Shown here: positions 34,436 to 46,762 of the stretch, one piece after another
Numbering within the stretch: position 1 is the stretch's first letter
Layout: each line of letters begins with the position of its first letter
Assembly: GCA_907163375.1 (NCBI GenBank)
Contig: CAJQUW010001979.1
Location: 558,001-622,000 of the forward strand
Direction: 5' to 3'
Origin: Prostheceraeus crozeri
Taxonomy: Eukaryota > Platyhelminthes > Polycladida > Euryleptidae
Length of the DNA stretch: 64,000 nt
The notes under the pieces: generated by a model
Databases searched by the model: none
Told to the model about the DNA's origin: nothing
What the model saw: only the letters and a program-made list of their open reading frames with translations
Made by a program: the position numbers and the translations under genes

Positions 34436-37066
34436 GCTCTAATGTAGCCTAGTAAAATATAATGATACATCATTCTGATAATTTGTAGATAATAGAAAAA
34501 TGGCTTTCTGCATCTATTTCAATTTGTTAATATTGATGCTTTTAGCATGAGGACATCTGATGTTCCTGATTGAGCATCAAATAAAACATACAAAAAAGAA
34601 TATACCGAAATTTTTGTACTTAGGCAAATAAACAGGCAAACGACCCTGATAAATCAGAACTTGTAAACAAATTCGACAGTTATGCATGTGATAATTTTGT
34701 GAATCTTTATTTTTTTGTGCGACGCCTCATTCCACTTTGACTTTCGTGTATCACTGTACTTATGATTATCAATTTGTTGAAAATATATACGCTTCATTAT
34801 TATTAACTGAATTGTCTAAGCTGATGTATAGAATTGAAAATGAGTCAAACTATATGAAAAGCTTAGTTAGTGAATCTGGTTTGATTAGCAATTTTAAGAA
34901 TGTGATCGTTTTATCAGTTAAATATCAATTATAAAAGCACAAATTGTTGAATGCTGTAGTTGCAGGGTTAATAATGAGACTTGATACACTTGTATTCAGT
35001 AATCGCTTTTGACGTGCATAATTCCCCATCAACACTGACTGATACTGTAGTGCGCAAATATGAAAGTCGAAAATGTAATATCTATAATACCGATATTTCT
35101 CATGAAATTTGAACTATTGCAGTCGTACTAGTTGTCTTTTAGATCAACTCATGCACAAATATCTCAAAATAAGATCTCTTCAGACAATTTCTGCTCGTAT
35201 GTTGGACATTGTATGCTATATTGGACATATTGTATGATGTTAATAACTATATACCGAATACGTGAATTTCATTCTTAGCAACATGGCTAGTATTTTTCGA
35301 AATGGAGGAAATTGTTTTGGTTTCCTTGCATGCTGATCAGCTCTGAGAAATCGTTCTGGACTACAATGTAAAGATGATTATGATGGTCGATTTTCTTCCA
35401 TGGCGTCATCCATAATCAAGTGTAATTAAAGGTTGCTTGATCTGAGCGCATGGTGATATTTTTGATGTGGTACACAGAAACATAGTGGCTAAATGCTAAA
35501 AGGAAAAAACATTATGTGATTCTATTTTATGCGTGTTCACCCACTTTTTCTTGATAGTACGAGTGGACTTGCCCCATGAAATTTTAATTAGAGTTCAACT
35601 TCTATAAAATGGAAATTAAAGAGGTGTGTCGCTCTTAGGGCATGTCTTCAAAAAAGATAGGCCTACTTTAGATAATAGTAGGAGTGATGGGGCATGCAGA
35701 GTTTTACAAAAAAACATAAACTGGCTTTCAAAGAGCCACCGCAGCAATTTCTCATTTTTCTCCCACAGCAACACAGCGATAAGGTCAAAATCTCCGTCTC
35801 GAATTAATACCGCATGACTGGGTAAATCCTACCCCAATTTTTCACTCTGTGAAATTACATAAATTCCTTGTCGAAACCTTGGGAAAGTTGATCGAAACGT
35901 CGTAGAATTCATCCAAGCTGGGATTTTTTTGAGAAGCCTCCAGAGACAAAGCTAAAGGGATCTTTATCTGTCTCATTTGCCTCGTCAGCCGTCGGGCGGA
36001 GTTTCATTTCGAGTTCGATAATTCCCAGGAATCAGAAGTCGGTGAAGTATATTTGAAAATGATGCGGCTTTGAAAGCTTCACTTGATTTTATATTCGGTT
36101 CACTAAATGCTTCACATGGAGCTATTCACGACCTGTCGAAGAAAAGTTCAGTTGAAGAAGAAACCCGATAACATTGCGATGACTAATCTATTGTAAAACA
36201 TCTCACTTTCAACCTGCTAATTCTCAACATGAATTTTATCACCTAGAACCAACACTTCCTGAACTAAGCGCTGAACGTTTTCACACATGAATGTTCGATC
36301 ACTGATAACATTGCAGCTATGCAAGGTGCAATATGCTGCCCATCAGATTTCCCGCTCATGTTGAGATTTGGCATTTATGGAGATTCGCGGTTAGCTGGAA
36401 GAAAATGGGCACGTATATATTATTATTTCCTTTCGCCTCAATCCAACCTCGACTGAGATTTCAACCCCACAAAATAGATTAGAAGAAAACCGGGGAAAAC
36501 ACAAGAAAGCAAACAGGCCTAATCGAAAAATCGCATTCTTAAGCTTGCCTCATTCAATACAACAATTTTTCATTCAAGTGCTTCAGTAACCATGACGGGG
36601 GAGATTCATATCGCAATAATGACAGTTTTATTTATGTCATCAACTGAAACTCAAAGGCAAATTATCTAGTAACCATCACATTTGAAAGGTGAAGTAATCC
36701 GCACTAGACATGTGTCTATGACAAATTGTGTCTTCAGTTCTTCAGTCTTCTGTCTTCAGTACGATATAAGGCGTCCATTTCTCAAAACAAATCAAAGTAA
36801 CTCTTCAAGGAATAAGTTAGGTCGGGATCCTTGAGCCAGAAAACTGCACTGATCAGTCAATTTCATTCACAGGTGCAATGACATGAGATCACAATATACC
36901 GAGACGAAGAAAGAAATAGAAAACAACAAATGTCACGGGTACTTAGTGCAAACCGATCAACGGCCAGTAACCATCGAGCAAGAACACCAATGCATGTGAA
37001 GTTCCTATGACTATTAAAAACCAAATCTACACAGCGAAGGGACGCAGACGGCTATCCTGTTGTTCT

Positions 37067-37221
37067 CATTGTGAATCTCACTTCAATTTGTTTCGTCTCT
37101 CCAAAAACATGTTTGCTGCTAAAATTACTTTATTGCTAAAAAATATTTTTAGCAATAAAGTAATTTTAGCAGCAGACACATTTTATGGGAGACGAAACAA
37201 ATTGCAGTGAAATTCACAATG
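37067..37221. repeat. Hairpin inverted repeat, 155 bp
   Basis: Arms of about 75 bp (CATTGTGAAT, TTTGTTTCGTCTC, GCTGCTAAAATTACTTTATT) pair around a centre AAAAATATTTTTA near 37144. A few mismatches and a small indel. Probably a small MITE; no target duplication identified. Confidence 0.75.
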
Positions 37222-40200
37222 AAATCAAACAACCCCATCATCAGCTGCGATCAAATATCCTGTTATGCTCTACGGAGAATAAAGTGAACTTCTCCTATAT
37301 CTGCTACCTTTTAAACTGTTGATCAGAGGGCCTTACTTCATCGACAAAAGATGTGCAACACAATCTGAATTCTTCGAAACTGAAGGAACCGTGGTAATCG
37401 GAGTAGTATTCGACGATAATTCACTGTTTTAGGCAAGCGATAAAAGCTTCAAGCAATGCATTAAAATTCTTGTTCTGCCAAATTTTTGAGTTCTTGAGCC
37501 AGGAATCAGTTTGTGCAAGAGGGGAGTTGCACAGACGAGCGTGGTTGGAGTTAATTCTTTCACCGACTGTCTTAAGGCAATTTGTTATTTGGTTAGAAAA
37601 GAACGAGGCAGATATATGTTCGTGATATGGCGGAATTATGGAGGTAGGCGTACAAGGCAGGGTTGGAGAACTACATCTATCAGGGCTATGTTCATTTCAT
37701 GTGAGCGATTAGAAATAGTTCAAAGCAGGAGGGTTGAGTGCACAATTTTCAAATTATTTGTTCTCTTCAAAGAACTACAACAAAAATCTGGACTTCTGAA
37801 ACTTTCCAGATAATTGAGAGCATTGAATTACATCACAGTGCATCAATATTGACTAATGTCCATAAACATTGATTGTGTTAGCTTTCCATTACGGTGCATT
37901 ACTTGCAGCTAACTTTGAAATTCACAGTTTTTCATTATTTCAAAGTTTTGCAATAAATTCGTATTTTATTATAGGTTATGTACTTACACTATGGAAAGTT
38001 TATGCACTACATCGAAGTGTTTTTTCTTGTTAAGGCAAGTAGCTACAATGCACATACAAGTTAATATGAAAAAATATAGTAACTTCGTCCTTCCATGAGT
38101 AAATTCAGTTTCCTACATGTGATTGAGAATTGTCAAATAGTTCTCTCTAACTCATAACAAGGAATTTCTGTCATGTAGGTGTTGAATGGATCGCAAGCCA
38201 TTTTTCATTTGCTAACATTCCCAAGACGTGAAAGAGAAGAACACATCTTCGCATTGAAATGAGAAAAAAAGCAGATAGTTTTTATCACGCAATAGACGAT
38301 CGATTTCAGAATTATGTACAACCGCGCGGCGAAAGTCGCCTCATTTGAATTCCGCCGTTACCATTTATGTGGCATAGGTCAGAATGACGGAATGTGAACG
38401 AAGCAGAATATTTACTTTAGCTGTCATTTGTTTGCGCGGACATTCATTAACAGTTGATAGTATATGAGAAATCCATCTGAAGAGTGTAATATTCCATCAA
38501 CATTCTTCCTTCAACGAGAGACATAGCAGACATTTCAGCTGAAATTAAGTGATTCTTTTCATATTTTGAATTCCAGGTTCGAAAAGCATTCATTCGAGAT
38601 ACTAGCTTTATTGCGAGTGAACAGAAACAAAAAGTGTACAAGAAAAATAGACTGCGGACTTCAATACATAGGGAGTCAACATATGGAAATTGATCGTTCT
38701 GTTGATTTCTTTCTTGCATCTAAACCTTTATTGCTATGCATTATTGTTACTAACCTCTAAACGTGAAAGAAACAAAAGATAGTTTTCGACTCGACAGATA
38801 AAGATGAAGAGATGGCATAATAGAAACACAATCTATTTACGACAGGAATTACTTAGCTAACACTAAAGAACACAGCTTTAATTACTAGTTTAGTGAGGGC
38901 GTTGATCTGGCACGTGGTGCAATTACAATTACAGTTGATCCGGATTATTCGGATAGCAAATATACCGGATAATAACAGATAGTAACCGGATAACCGATAT
39001 TTATACAGATTGTCTATCGTCTGGTTAGTTTCTATTTCAAACCTCTTCCCTTGAAGAGGATTATTTATATGAAATAAATCATTGTTGTTATCGCAATTGT
39101 TTCTGAAATTATCACCATCTCTGGCATGTTCCACATTACTAGCAGAAGTAACGCTTCATATCCCTTCGATCATCTGTTGAAACAATCTACTGTATACATG
39201 TTTGAAGATATTGACCTTGATAATTGAGTTTCTTAATTGATTCCCGATCGTTTAGGATGCAAATGAGTGGAAATCATAGATAAATGCTTGCACAGACTGA
39301 TTTTTTTCTACATCACTACATGGAAGCAGTCTGTAGCGTGCATGCGAACGGTCCTATAGATGTGATTTTATAGCGGCACGTTCATAGTTAGTGAATCGGC
39401 AGCTGTTTAGTCCGGCGGCGCGCACCAAATGAAATTCGTATTAGAACTTATCAAAGTAATGGATATTGTTTGACGCGTTCGTATGAGTCTGATTCTTTTA
39501 CAAGAAATTACATAATAAAAAATTACATTCTATATGTGTACATGTTGAGTTTGTTGAGGTATAAGTCAAATTTGTACTATAGTTAAGATATTGGATGAGA
39601 AACCTCGATGAATAGATGCCGGCAATAGTAAATTACAATCAGGTATCTCAAGTTATCAAGTTTTCCATAACGACGAAATCTTGTGATAAGAATTTCTAAG
39701 CTTAAAAATCTCCAAAGACTAATAGATGTGATTTCCATAATATTGAGTAGCCAGCTGGCGATCATTAGGCAAACGCATACAGGCGCTGAATTACGGGTGG
39801 GAAAAAATTGATTTCGGTTGACTTGCTGGTATTCGATATAATCGTCAAAGACTCGCTCAACATGATTGAACTGTCAGGATACGGGACCAGTTCTGGAACC
39901 TTCCCCTATCGTCAAGCAGGCTGTCATCGGTGTTAATCTTGTAGGATAATGCTCAAATGACTGCTGAAATACTTGCCACGAGTGAAGTATCAATGGCATT
40001 ATAAAGTGGCAAATAGCAAGATCGGAACTCTGTTCAGTTTAGGTTTACGTTAGAGTCTTAATCTTAAATTAAGTGTAATATAAAAATCTTACTTAAAGCT
40101 CACTCTAATTTACTGCTCCAGTTTCATAATGTATCCATGATACAACGGGTGTAATAAGATAGAATTCATTACTGTTATCAGGACCATTACAATGATAGGA

Positions 40201-42026
40201 AACGAACGCATGAAAGGCATACATGCATGCATGGAACATGCATACATACATGTAGTTGGAACCGGATTATCCGGATACGAAAATAATGCCGCATAACATC
40301 ACTAATTACAATGTCAAAAGCCGCTAAGATACACAATGCAATATAATAAGTCCAAGACAATGCCTAAGGATGTATGCAATATACATGTGATTTCCTGTAA
40401 TTGTGAAGTAGCAACGGCTATCAACTACTCTGATTTTCGATGTGCCCTTGCTACTAATAGCATTTAGCAGTTTTTTAAATCTCTTTGAGCAGCATTAATA
40501 TACTTTGTTGTTAAAAATGTGTCCTAGCTTTCTTTAGCTGATGTTGCTTTTAAAATTGATAATGACTAATTTATAAACACCATTTCGGTTAGCACAGTCC
40601 TCATCAAAAAGAAAAGTAGAAAAAATATACAAAATGGAATTCAAATAGCTGTGGTGAGGAGCATGATGTCTCTTCATTAATGTGTAGATGATACATTGTT
40701 TTTTGAGAACATTTTATATGCAAATTTGTGTGTCCCATTTTGTCATCGTTTCCAGATTAACACTTTGATAAGGGTTGTGATAACCGAAATGCGGTCTTTA
40801 TCGGATCAACATTGCATGTTATTTTATAGTCGGCATCGGCTACACAAAACTATAAAATAGTTTTACAATAAATTATGTCTTACCAAGACTCTTAAAAAAA
40901 TCAACGAGAACGACTATAAATGTTTAGGCGATCAAATTAGACAGAGGTCATAAGCAAATGAGAGGTGGTTGATGACTATTATTATATATATTATGTATAT
41001 TATAACTACAACATCTGACGAAGTGTCTCATCGATCCACGTACAACCCATATGGCATTCTGATTATCCACTCGAGTGGTGATAGGATAGGCTCTCCTGGT
41101 ATTGGCTACGATTTAATGAATCGTGCTGGAAATGCTGATGGAGACGGCAATGCCATCATCGTTAAGCATTCTGTGTTTTCGAGAAGATTTGAGGCAGTAG
41201 GAATTAGTTTGACGCGCAATCCAAATCAGTGAACAAACTCCAACATTTACAGCCCTATTTATATACTGTACATCTATGTCTTAAACAATACTTTTCGGTG
41301 ATGGGGCGATTCTTTACCACAGACATCGAATAAAGTCTACAAGTCATGCATTTCGCTTATCTCTGGCATCTTGCTGCACATTCTACCTATGAAAAATGCA
41401 GTAGTAATGGATTAAATCTTGTCTATCCTTTGGACAGTGTTTCGTTTTGAAAACACTATTTCAAAGAAAGATGACCGTGTTCCTCAAGATGATCGTAAAT
41501 GTACCCATTCCTCAAAATTGCTTTCAAGAATCATCATGCACATAGGGACCTTCTCTGAGAGTTTTTAAATGAAAATTGTATGCCTAATCAGCAGCTTTCT
41601 TCTGAAGACCACTTTTAAATAGAAATGATGCCATCGATGAATCGAACTCATTTCGGTTTTATGAAATATACATGCATGAACAAGTACCGATAGCAAGTAT
41701 GCAATTTGCATCACCCCAAATCCAATTATCTGTTAATCATGCATTCTATCATCATATTAATTAAAGTAATAAATCCATCAGGAGAGAAAAGGGCGAGAGC
41801 AATCCTACTAAAAAATACTAGCATGCTCGAATATATCAAATTCTATTCATGCATTTGTTCCTCGATATAGATGTATACTACAGTACTTATTGCACTGTGT
41901 AATTATGATTTAGATAATGAAAAATCGGTGAAGACAAAGAGTTTAAAATACTTAGAATTGACCGCTTAAAAATAGATCTATCAATCACAACCCTATCTGT
42001 GATTATTTCAAAAGACGTTGACGTAC

Positions 42027-42291
42027 CGTCTCGGATGAATCACACAGGGACTTGAGTAGGAGTGGGTAGACCTCTTCGATGTGGAGGAAAACTTCTGACG
42101 GACGGCGTGTTAACAATTCATAAATCCAACGAAGACTCGCAACACGAGTCTCCACAGCCTCATGCCTTGCCAAACGACACAATACTTCGAGTGTGGCTGG
42201 AGTGTCGAGCACCTCTTCCTTGTCATCATTAACGAAGGTCTTCGTTGAGTCATCGCCAGCGTTATTTTCATCAGAAGCTAAGGAAGCGATG
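42027..42291 (-). CDS. VAC14: VAC14 internal exon (HEAT-repeat region)
   Basis: Minus-strand acceptor TTGTCTGTTTCAG precedes; donor GTACGT follows after GAG ACG. The first base completes an asparagine codon from the exon at 62877. A poorly conserved acidic linker (IASLASDENNAGDDSTKTF) is followed by TLEVLCRLARHEAVETRVAS, LRWIYELLTRRPSEVFLHIE and EVYPLLLKSLCDSSET. These match vertebrate VAC14 ([37 protein letters not shown]). Two antiparallel helices of a HEAT repeat are evident. Length 265 bp, ending in phase 0, which fits the next exon at 23151. VAC14 organises PIKfyve and FIG4 to control PI(3,5)P2 on endolysosomes. Confidence 0.95.
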
Positions 42292-44497
42292 CTGAAACAG
42301 ACAAAAACAATGTGCACTTGAATGTAATATATGATTTGGTTTACACTTTCAATATACATGTAGGTACAGGAAAAACCAGTGACTGACATAGCATATTGTT
42401 GAATGTGCCTATATCTAGTTAATGTATAATCAAAAATTTAACATTTTCTATGTCATTATTATTGTCATCATAGTAACAATAGATTCAGGAATGTGAACCA
42501 TAGGAAACCATGTGAATTTGAGAAACAATTTATTGAGAACACAGTGTATATAGAATAATAAAGTATTTAGTTGCACATCTTAAGTAACGAAAAAGGAACA
42601 GACCTGAAAAGCCTATTGTAAATTTTGAGTCAAATGGTATGACTGCGCACTGTTGATGTCGAGAGATGGGACTAGACCTGTTTATGATTCCTCATTTTGG
42701 ATGAGATAACGGCAATTCATGTCTTTTACCATTTTCCGACTGAGAATGCAACACCATATCTAACCATTTTGCTTGCATTGACTTCGCAAAAAGCAGCACT
42801 AACTAATAAGAGGCGCCTAAACTTAGATGATATGTCAGTAGTGTGCTAAAAGTAGTATCTAATGAATACCCGTCGAAACTTCACTTAAATGAGGAAAATG
42901 GATGGGAAATGAGCTATCGCAAATAATGCTGATCTATTATACAAACTTTTTAACTTAGCAATTTGGAGGAACTAGAGGAAGAAGAGGAAGCCAATTTTTT
43001 TCAAAAGGAATTATCGTTATCATTCTATGGAGTCATGTTTTACCCAGTGGACGAGAATCGGAACACGATGAGCTTTTTTTTACAGAATTTTCACCCCTAG
43101 CACAGTTTTGAGCCATGAACGAAGCTAGGGGTTACTTAATGAAAAAGTTTCTTTAATAACAGTCAATACCCTTCGAGGGATGCAGAAAAGGAAATGGAAC
43201 TAAATGTCACAAAGAAATTCAAGCTAATCTATCTATGGACAATGAGACATGCCAATGCAGACTTTTCATGCAGAAAATTTAAAAATATCACTGATTGTGA
43301 TATTAATAGGATAAATAACTAATCTAAAAGAGGAAAGAACATAAAATTTAGATTACCGTTGTGGAAGATTCTACTTTTAATTGCCGGTATTGAAATAAAG
43401 AAGTTCGGCCGAAAGCAACAAATCAGCTGATTCAAACGATGAGGTAGATTTGAATTTTTACCCGCACATTGTCTTAAAAATGAAGCCAGACAATTTTTCA
43501 TTCCGAAATTAAGTCCTTATATAATGACATATAAAACTGGAACACGGAAGCAATAAAAAATCAAGACAGGAGACATTCAAAGTATGCAGATTTCACTATC
43601 ACTCTTTTGCAATAACTTCCTGTGTTCCAGCTTCTCCTTCGTTCTCCCTTGAGTGACTGATATGTATCAGCATTTATATTTACAATTGCACAGAAGGCTA
43701 ATAATGGTGCTATTGGAAAGAAGAACAGTAGCATGCTCAAGAACATTTATGCACAGAGCTGATGACGATTGATGAGAGTGCATTGTCAATTGCTTTGAAA
43801 GAATGTTCCTACATTGACTTCCAAAATTCTCAAGTAGGTCACTTGGCGTTTCACAAATGATGGCTCTCCACTCTAGTCAATATATTCGATTGAGGACAAT
43901 TGGTCATCTGTTATCAGTGATATGAGAAACCCTTGGGAGATGAATATCTAATGAACTAACAAACTTCAAGCCTGAGATTTACTCTGCCATTGTTTTTATT
44001 AAAATCTGGACATCATTCAATCTCAACATTACGCCTCGTCAATCAAAAATCCAATTATAGTTCATGCCGAAGATAAATGGAGAGATTTTCGAGATTTATT
44101 TCATGAAAATGAATAATATCATCTAAGTCACTCCGAATGATTGACGAATGAGAAGATAACAGACACTTATTTAAGTCCTCATAATTATCTGATGAACGGA
44201 GTATCACTTTTGAAAGGAAACAACTTTGGAACTATACAAAAACTCATTCTGTCGATCATTAAAGATCTATGAAATTCATTAAAGCATCACTGCAACAACT
44301 ATGCAGAATATATCAAGACTTCACCCTTCGTTCCGATGCTTTATATTAAGTTTGAACGAAAGTGTCGAATAGTAGCATATCCGCCTAAAACTATATATAA
44401 CTGACACAGGATTTTTAGCTTGACTATCAAACCCTTGAAGTCCAATAAAAGCAGGACTCCCCAGATTTATTTTTGAATGAAAACAATTCATTTTGAG

Positions 44498-44759
44498 AGT
44501 CAAACATGTTTCAAGCAAAACTGCTCATCATTAGTGACAGGAGAAACAGATTTTACAATAAAATGGAGCTTATATACTAAAGAAGAAAAGTGAACTACAT
44601 TCCATCAGTTCATAGGTCGTCGGTACATTTGTAGTGCATGGATTCACCAGAGTTCTAACTGCGTCACAAGTTGAATATTCATCAATATTTCGTCATTACT
44701 GTAAAATCTGTTTTTCCTGTCACTGATGATGAGTAATTTTGCTTGAAATATGTTTGACT
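44498..44759. repeat. Inverted repeat, 63-bp arms
   Basis: Arms 44498-44560 and 44697-44759 (AGTCAAACATGTTTCAAGCA and TGCTTGAAATATGTTTGACT at the outer sides) are complementary with about six mismatches and a 136-bp spacer. The arm contains CTGATGATGAG...TTGAAAT on the plus strand of the right arm, faintly like other ribozyme-like motifs in this window. Probably a small foldback element. Confidence 0.65.
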
Positions 44760-44969
44760 ATCAAACTTTTATTATTCAAAACATGACTTCATGCACATCC
44801 AACTGTGAACTCTCTTTCTATGCAAAATATTATCGGTGCAGATTTGATATATTCTTATATGTGTATTATTATATTAGTAATTTATAATTTTAATAATATA
44901 TTACAAAAACAGTTAATATATATCGTTACATTAAATTAATAATATCATATTATAAATATCAATTAATGT

Positions 44970-45009
44970 GATATATATATATATATATATATTATATATA
45001 ATATATATT
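44970..45009. repeat. (TA)n tract in an extremely AT-rich patch
   Basis: Alternating TA with small interruptions, preceded by about 120 bp of almost pure A/T (44850-44970). It abuts the left arm of the long inverted repeat at 45063. Confidence 0.9.
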
Positions 45010-45050
45010 CTTTGTCTAATGATATATTGCACGACGATTCGACGTGAATA

Positions 45051-45263
45051 TTAACTCAATTCGACAATAGATGACTTGCATGGCACCAGTCGGGACTCTG
45101 ACAGCGGGTCTAGTATAGGACATTTCTGTCTGTCATTTGAGATAACTTCTGATGTAAACGTCGTATAACCTGCATTTGTCACAGAGAATAAGATACAAAT
45201 GAAATATATCACCTGTCTGAATATGAATGAAACTGGACCGTTAACAAAGCCGTTAGACGACAT
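45051..45263 (-). CDS. Unknown 70-residue ORF with signal-like N-terminus, left arm copy
   Basis: The frame MSSNGFVNGPVSF...VIYFICILFSVTNAGYTTF has a hydrophobic helix at residues 17-29 and a plausible signal-peptide cleavage site after NA. It continues through EVISNDRQKCPILDPLSESR and VPCKSSIV, then ends soon after the repeat boundary. An almost identical frame lies in the right arm (46931). I do not recognise the family. It may be an exon captured by a foldback element or a chance frame preserved by recent duplication. Confidence 0.35.
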   Translation of the reverse strand: MSSNGFVNGPVSFIFRQVIYFICILFSVTNAGYTTFTSEVISNDRQKCPILDPLSESRLVPCKSSIVELS

Positions 45264-45418
45264 GAAATAAAATTAGAAAAATTGATCTTGTGACCAAAGA
45301 TTTATGACTCTAGTATCCATTTTTTGCATGATTAACCTTCATAATCCATTGTAAACGACCCTAAGGAGAGTGATATTCCATGCCTCTGAGCGATTCTGTG
45401 ATTTGATATTTATTGATC
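45063..45418. repeat. Left arm of a long inverted repeat
   Basis: Complementary to 46763-47131 at roughly 95% or more over most of its length, with one short indel near the inner end (around 45385). The outer limit is sharp at GACAATAGATGAC. The 1.34-kb spacer between arms is filled by two or three further inverted-repeat elements. Confidence 0.9.
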
Positions 45419-45564
45419 AGCCGTATCATTGCTTTTCATTGTTTTATTGTGAGTGAATTGTCACTCTGGTTCATGGAAGACACGAAGGCTCATGTTATTG
45501 ACCGCCAGTTGCTTGCTAGTTTATCAAGAATGGTCTGCTCTGTTCGCTAGACTTTTCATGACTA

Positions 45565-46182
45565 AGGGTAAAGCCACATGACGAACTTTTGAGCTGCGCT
45601 GTAGCCGCGCTGTGAAAATGTTTGCATGTGTTTCAATCGGAGCGGCCACACTAGTAGCTCCAGCTGCGCTGTGGCAGCTTGTCACAGCTAGCTTCGAGCT
45701 TTGGTAAATCCTCTCTCAATTATCGCATCTCAAAGCTAGAGCTATGGGATGATCTTTTTTTAGAACTAACGTAATAAACCAGCAATTCTGACGAGTGGCG
45801 AGCGGTAATCAAGCTGTACGGCTCATTATGTGGCCGCGTAAGTCTCACATCTCAATGCTTGACAAAGCTATACGTCGCTGATAGCTTTAAAGCGCGGCTC
45901 GTCATGTGGCCCCATAGAAATAGATTGTTTATCTGAAGTTGACTAGAATGGAAATTGACTCAAGGTCACGGCACATCCGGGGGAACTAAGTTGGGGCATG
46001 AAGAACCAATTAAAAGCTTCGATTTACACATGTGACTGATTCTAACCCAATGATACAGACGTTGACAAGTGTATCCAAGTGAAAATGCGTGCGATTTTTG
46101 TGCCACTGTTGTGTATTGCATGAAGCTTTACTTCCATTCTAGAGGTCTTATTGTTATCAATTTCTATGTGTGGCCCTACCCT
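45565..46182. mobile_element. TIR element (MITE), interrupted by the hAT-type MITE
   Basis: The left end AGGGTAAAGCCACATGACGA and the right end, reversed, AGGGTAGGGCCACA...TGACGAGC match as terminal inverted repeats once the hAT-type MITE at 45913-46168 and its 8-bp duplication are set aside. TA flanks both ends. Subterminal GAGCTGCGCTG and AGCGCGGCTC are also inverted. About 350 bp originally, GC-richer than its surroundings, non-coding. Superfamily uncertain. Confidence 0.75.
45913..46168 (+). mobile_element. hAT-type MITE, copy 3 (nested)
   Basis: A 256-bp unit, CATAGAAAT...ATTTCTATG, with a perfect 8-bp target duplication TGTGGCCC (45905-45912 and 46169-46176). The duplicated octamer is part of the terminal inverted repeat of the enclosing element, which proves the order of insertion. 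Interior nearly identical to copy 2. Confidence 0.93.
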
Positions 46183-46613
46183 TATCGTCCACAATTAACA
46201 TTGCAGGATATCATTTCAGTCACGATTCATTGTGAAAATTTACACTGAATGACACATTCACTGATGACTCTCATTTGAATTAATATTGTCTCCGTTATGA
46301 ATACATGTTGGAGATATATTTCCGTTCTAGATATCTATGTTATCTAGAGCGGACATGAAGTATCTCCAACGTGTATTCATAACAGAGACAAAATCAATTG
46401 AAAGCAGAGTCAATTGAAAGTGTCATTTGGACTGGAGTTTGTAGATTGCAATTCTGTCTGTGGATTAATCAGAAGGAAAACTTTCGATACTTAATAATTA
46501 CCTAAATTGGACGCATGCAACGACAACATGCAACTCTTATTGACGTTGTATCCTCGCATCAATGAATTGCACCTGAAACGAATGTAACTGCAGTAATAAT
46601 TGTGGACGATAAG
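46181..46613. mobile_element. TIR element with internal hairpin
   Basis: Ends CTTATCGTCCACAATTA (46181) and its exact complement TAATTGTGGACGATAAG (ending 46613), with CTGCAG/CATTGCAG just inside. A second hairpin occupies 46286-46393 (arms TTGTCTCCGTTATGAATACA and complement, about 48 bp). No coding capacity. Its left terminus overlaps the right end of the preceding element by a few bases. Confidence 0.75.
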
Positions 46614-46762
46614 TCACGAAAATTCTACCGAATAGGACAGAAAATTCTTGATAAGCTGGTAAACAAGTGGATGTTTTATAGAATGAGACTGGTGTCTTGA
46701 TAATATGAAAAATAATTCATTCCAAGCGATTATCAATTTACGAAAATCAGTGACGTGGCCGA

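Larger units (their letters stand above)
23152..42026 (-). other. VAC14: VAC14 intron, about 18.9 kb
   Basis: The intron runs from donor GTACGT (minus, at 42026) to acceptor CAG (23152-23154). It holds a LINE tail, the Penelope-like cluster, a mariner-like element, a MITE and hairpins, listed separately. The stretches 24290-26470, 33310-34170, 34450-37060 and 37230-42020 contain nothing I can assign except scattered short inverted repeats and a degenerate ribozyme-like motif near 40764. Two CCGGATTATYCGGATA blocks at about 38939 and 40262 suggest another, unidentified repeat. Confidence 0.85.

Noticed and set aside
35870-35912. GTCGAAACC...GATCGAAACGTCG as another hammerhead-like scar
   Set aside because: Contains GAAACG but no convincing stem II or CUGA core.
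37511-37813. 100-codon plus-strand frame
   Set aside because: No motif, no neighbouring exon signals; probably chance.
40969-41232. 87-codon plus-strand frame
   Set aside because: Low-complexity start and no recognisable similarity.
43093-43132. ACCCCTAGC...GCTAGGGGT hairpin
   Set aside because: Only a 9-bp stem with a 22-bp loop; too short to call an element or terminator.
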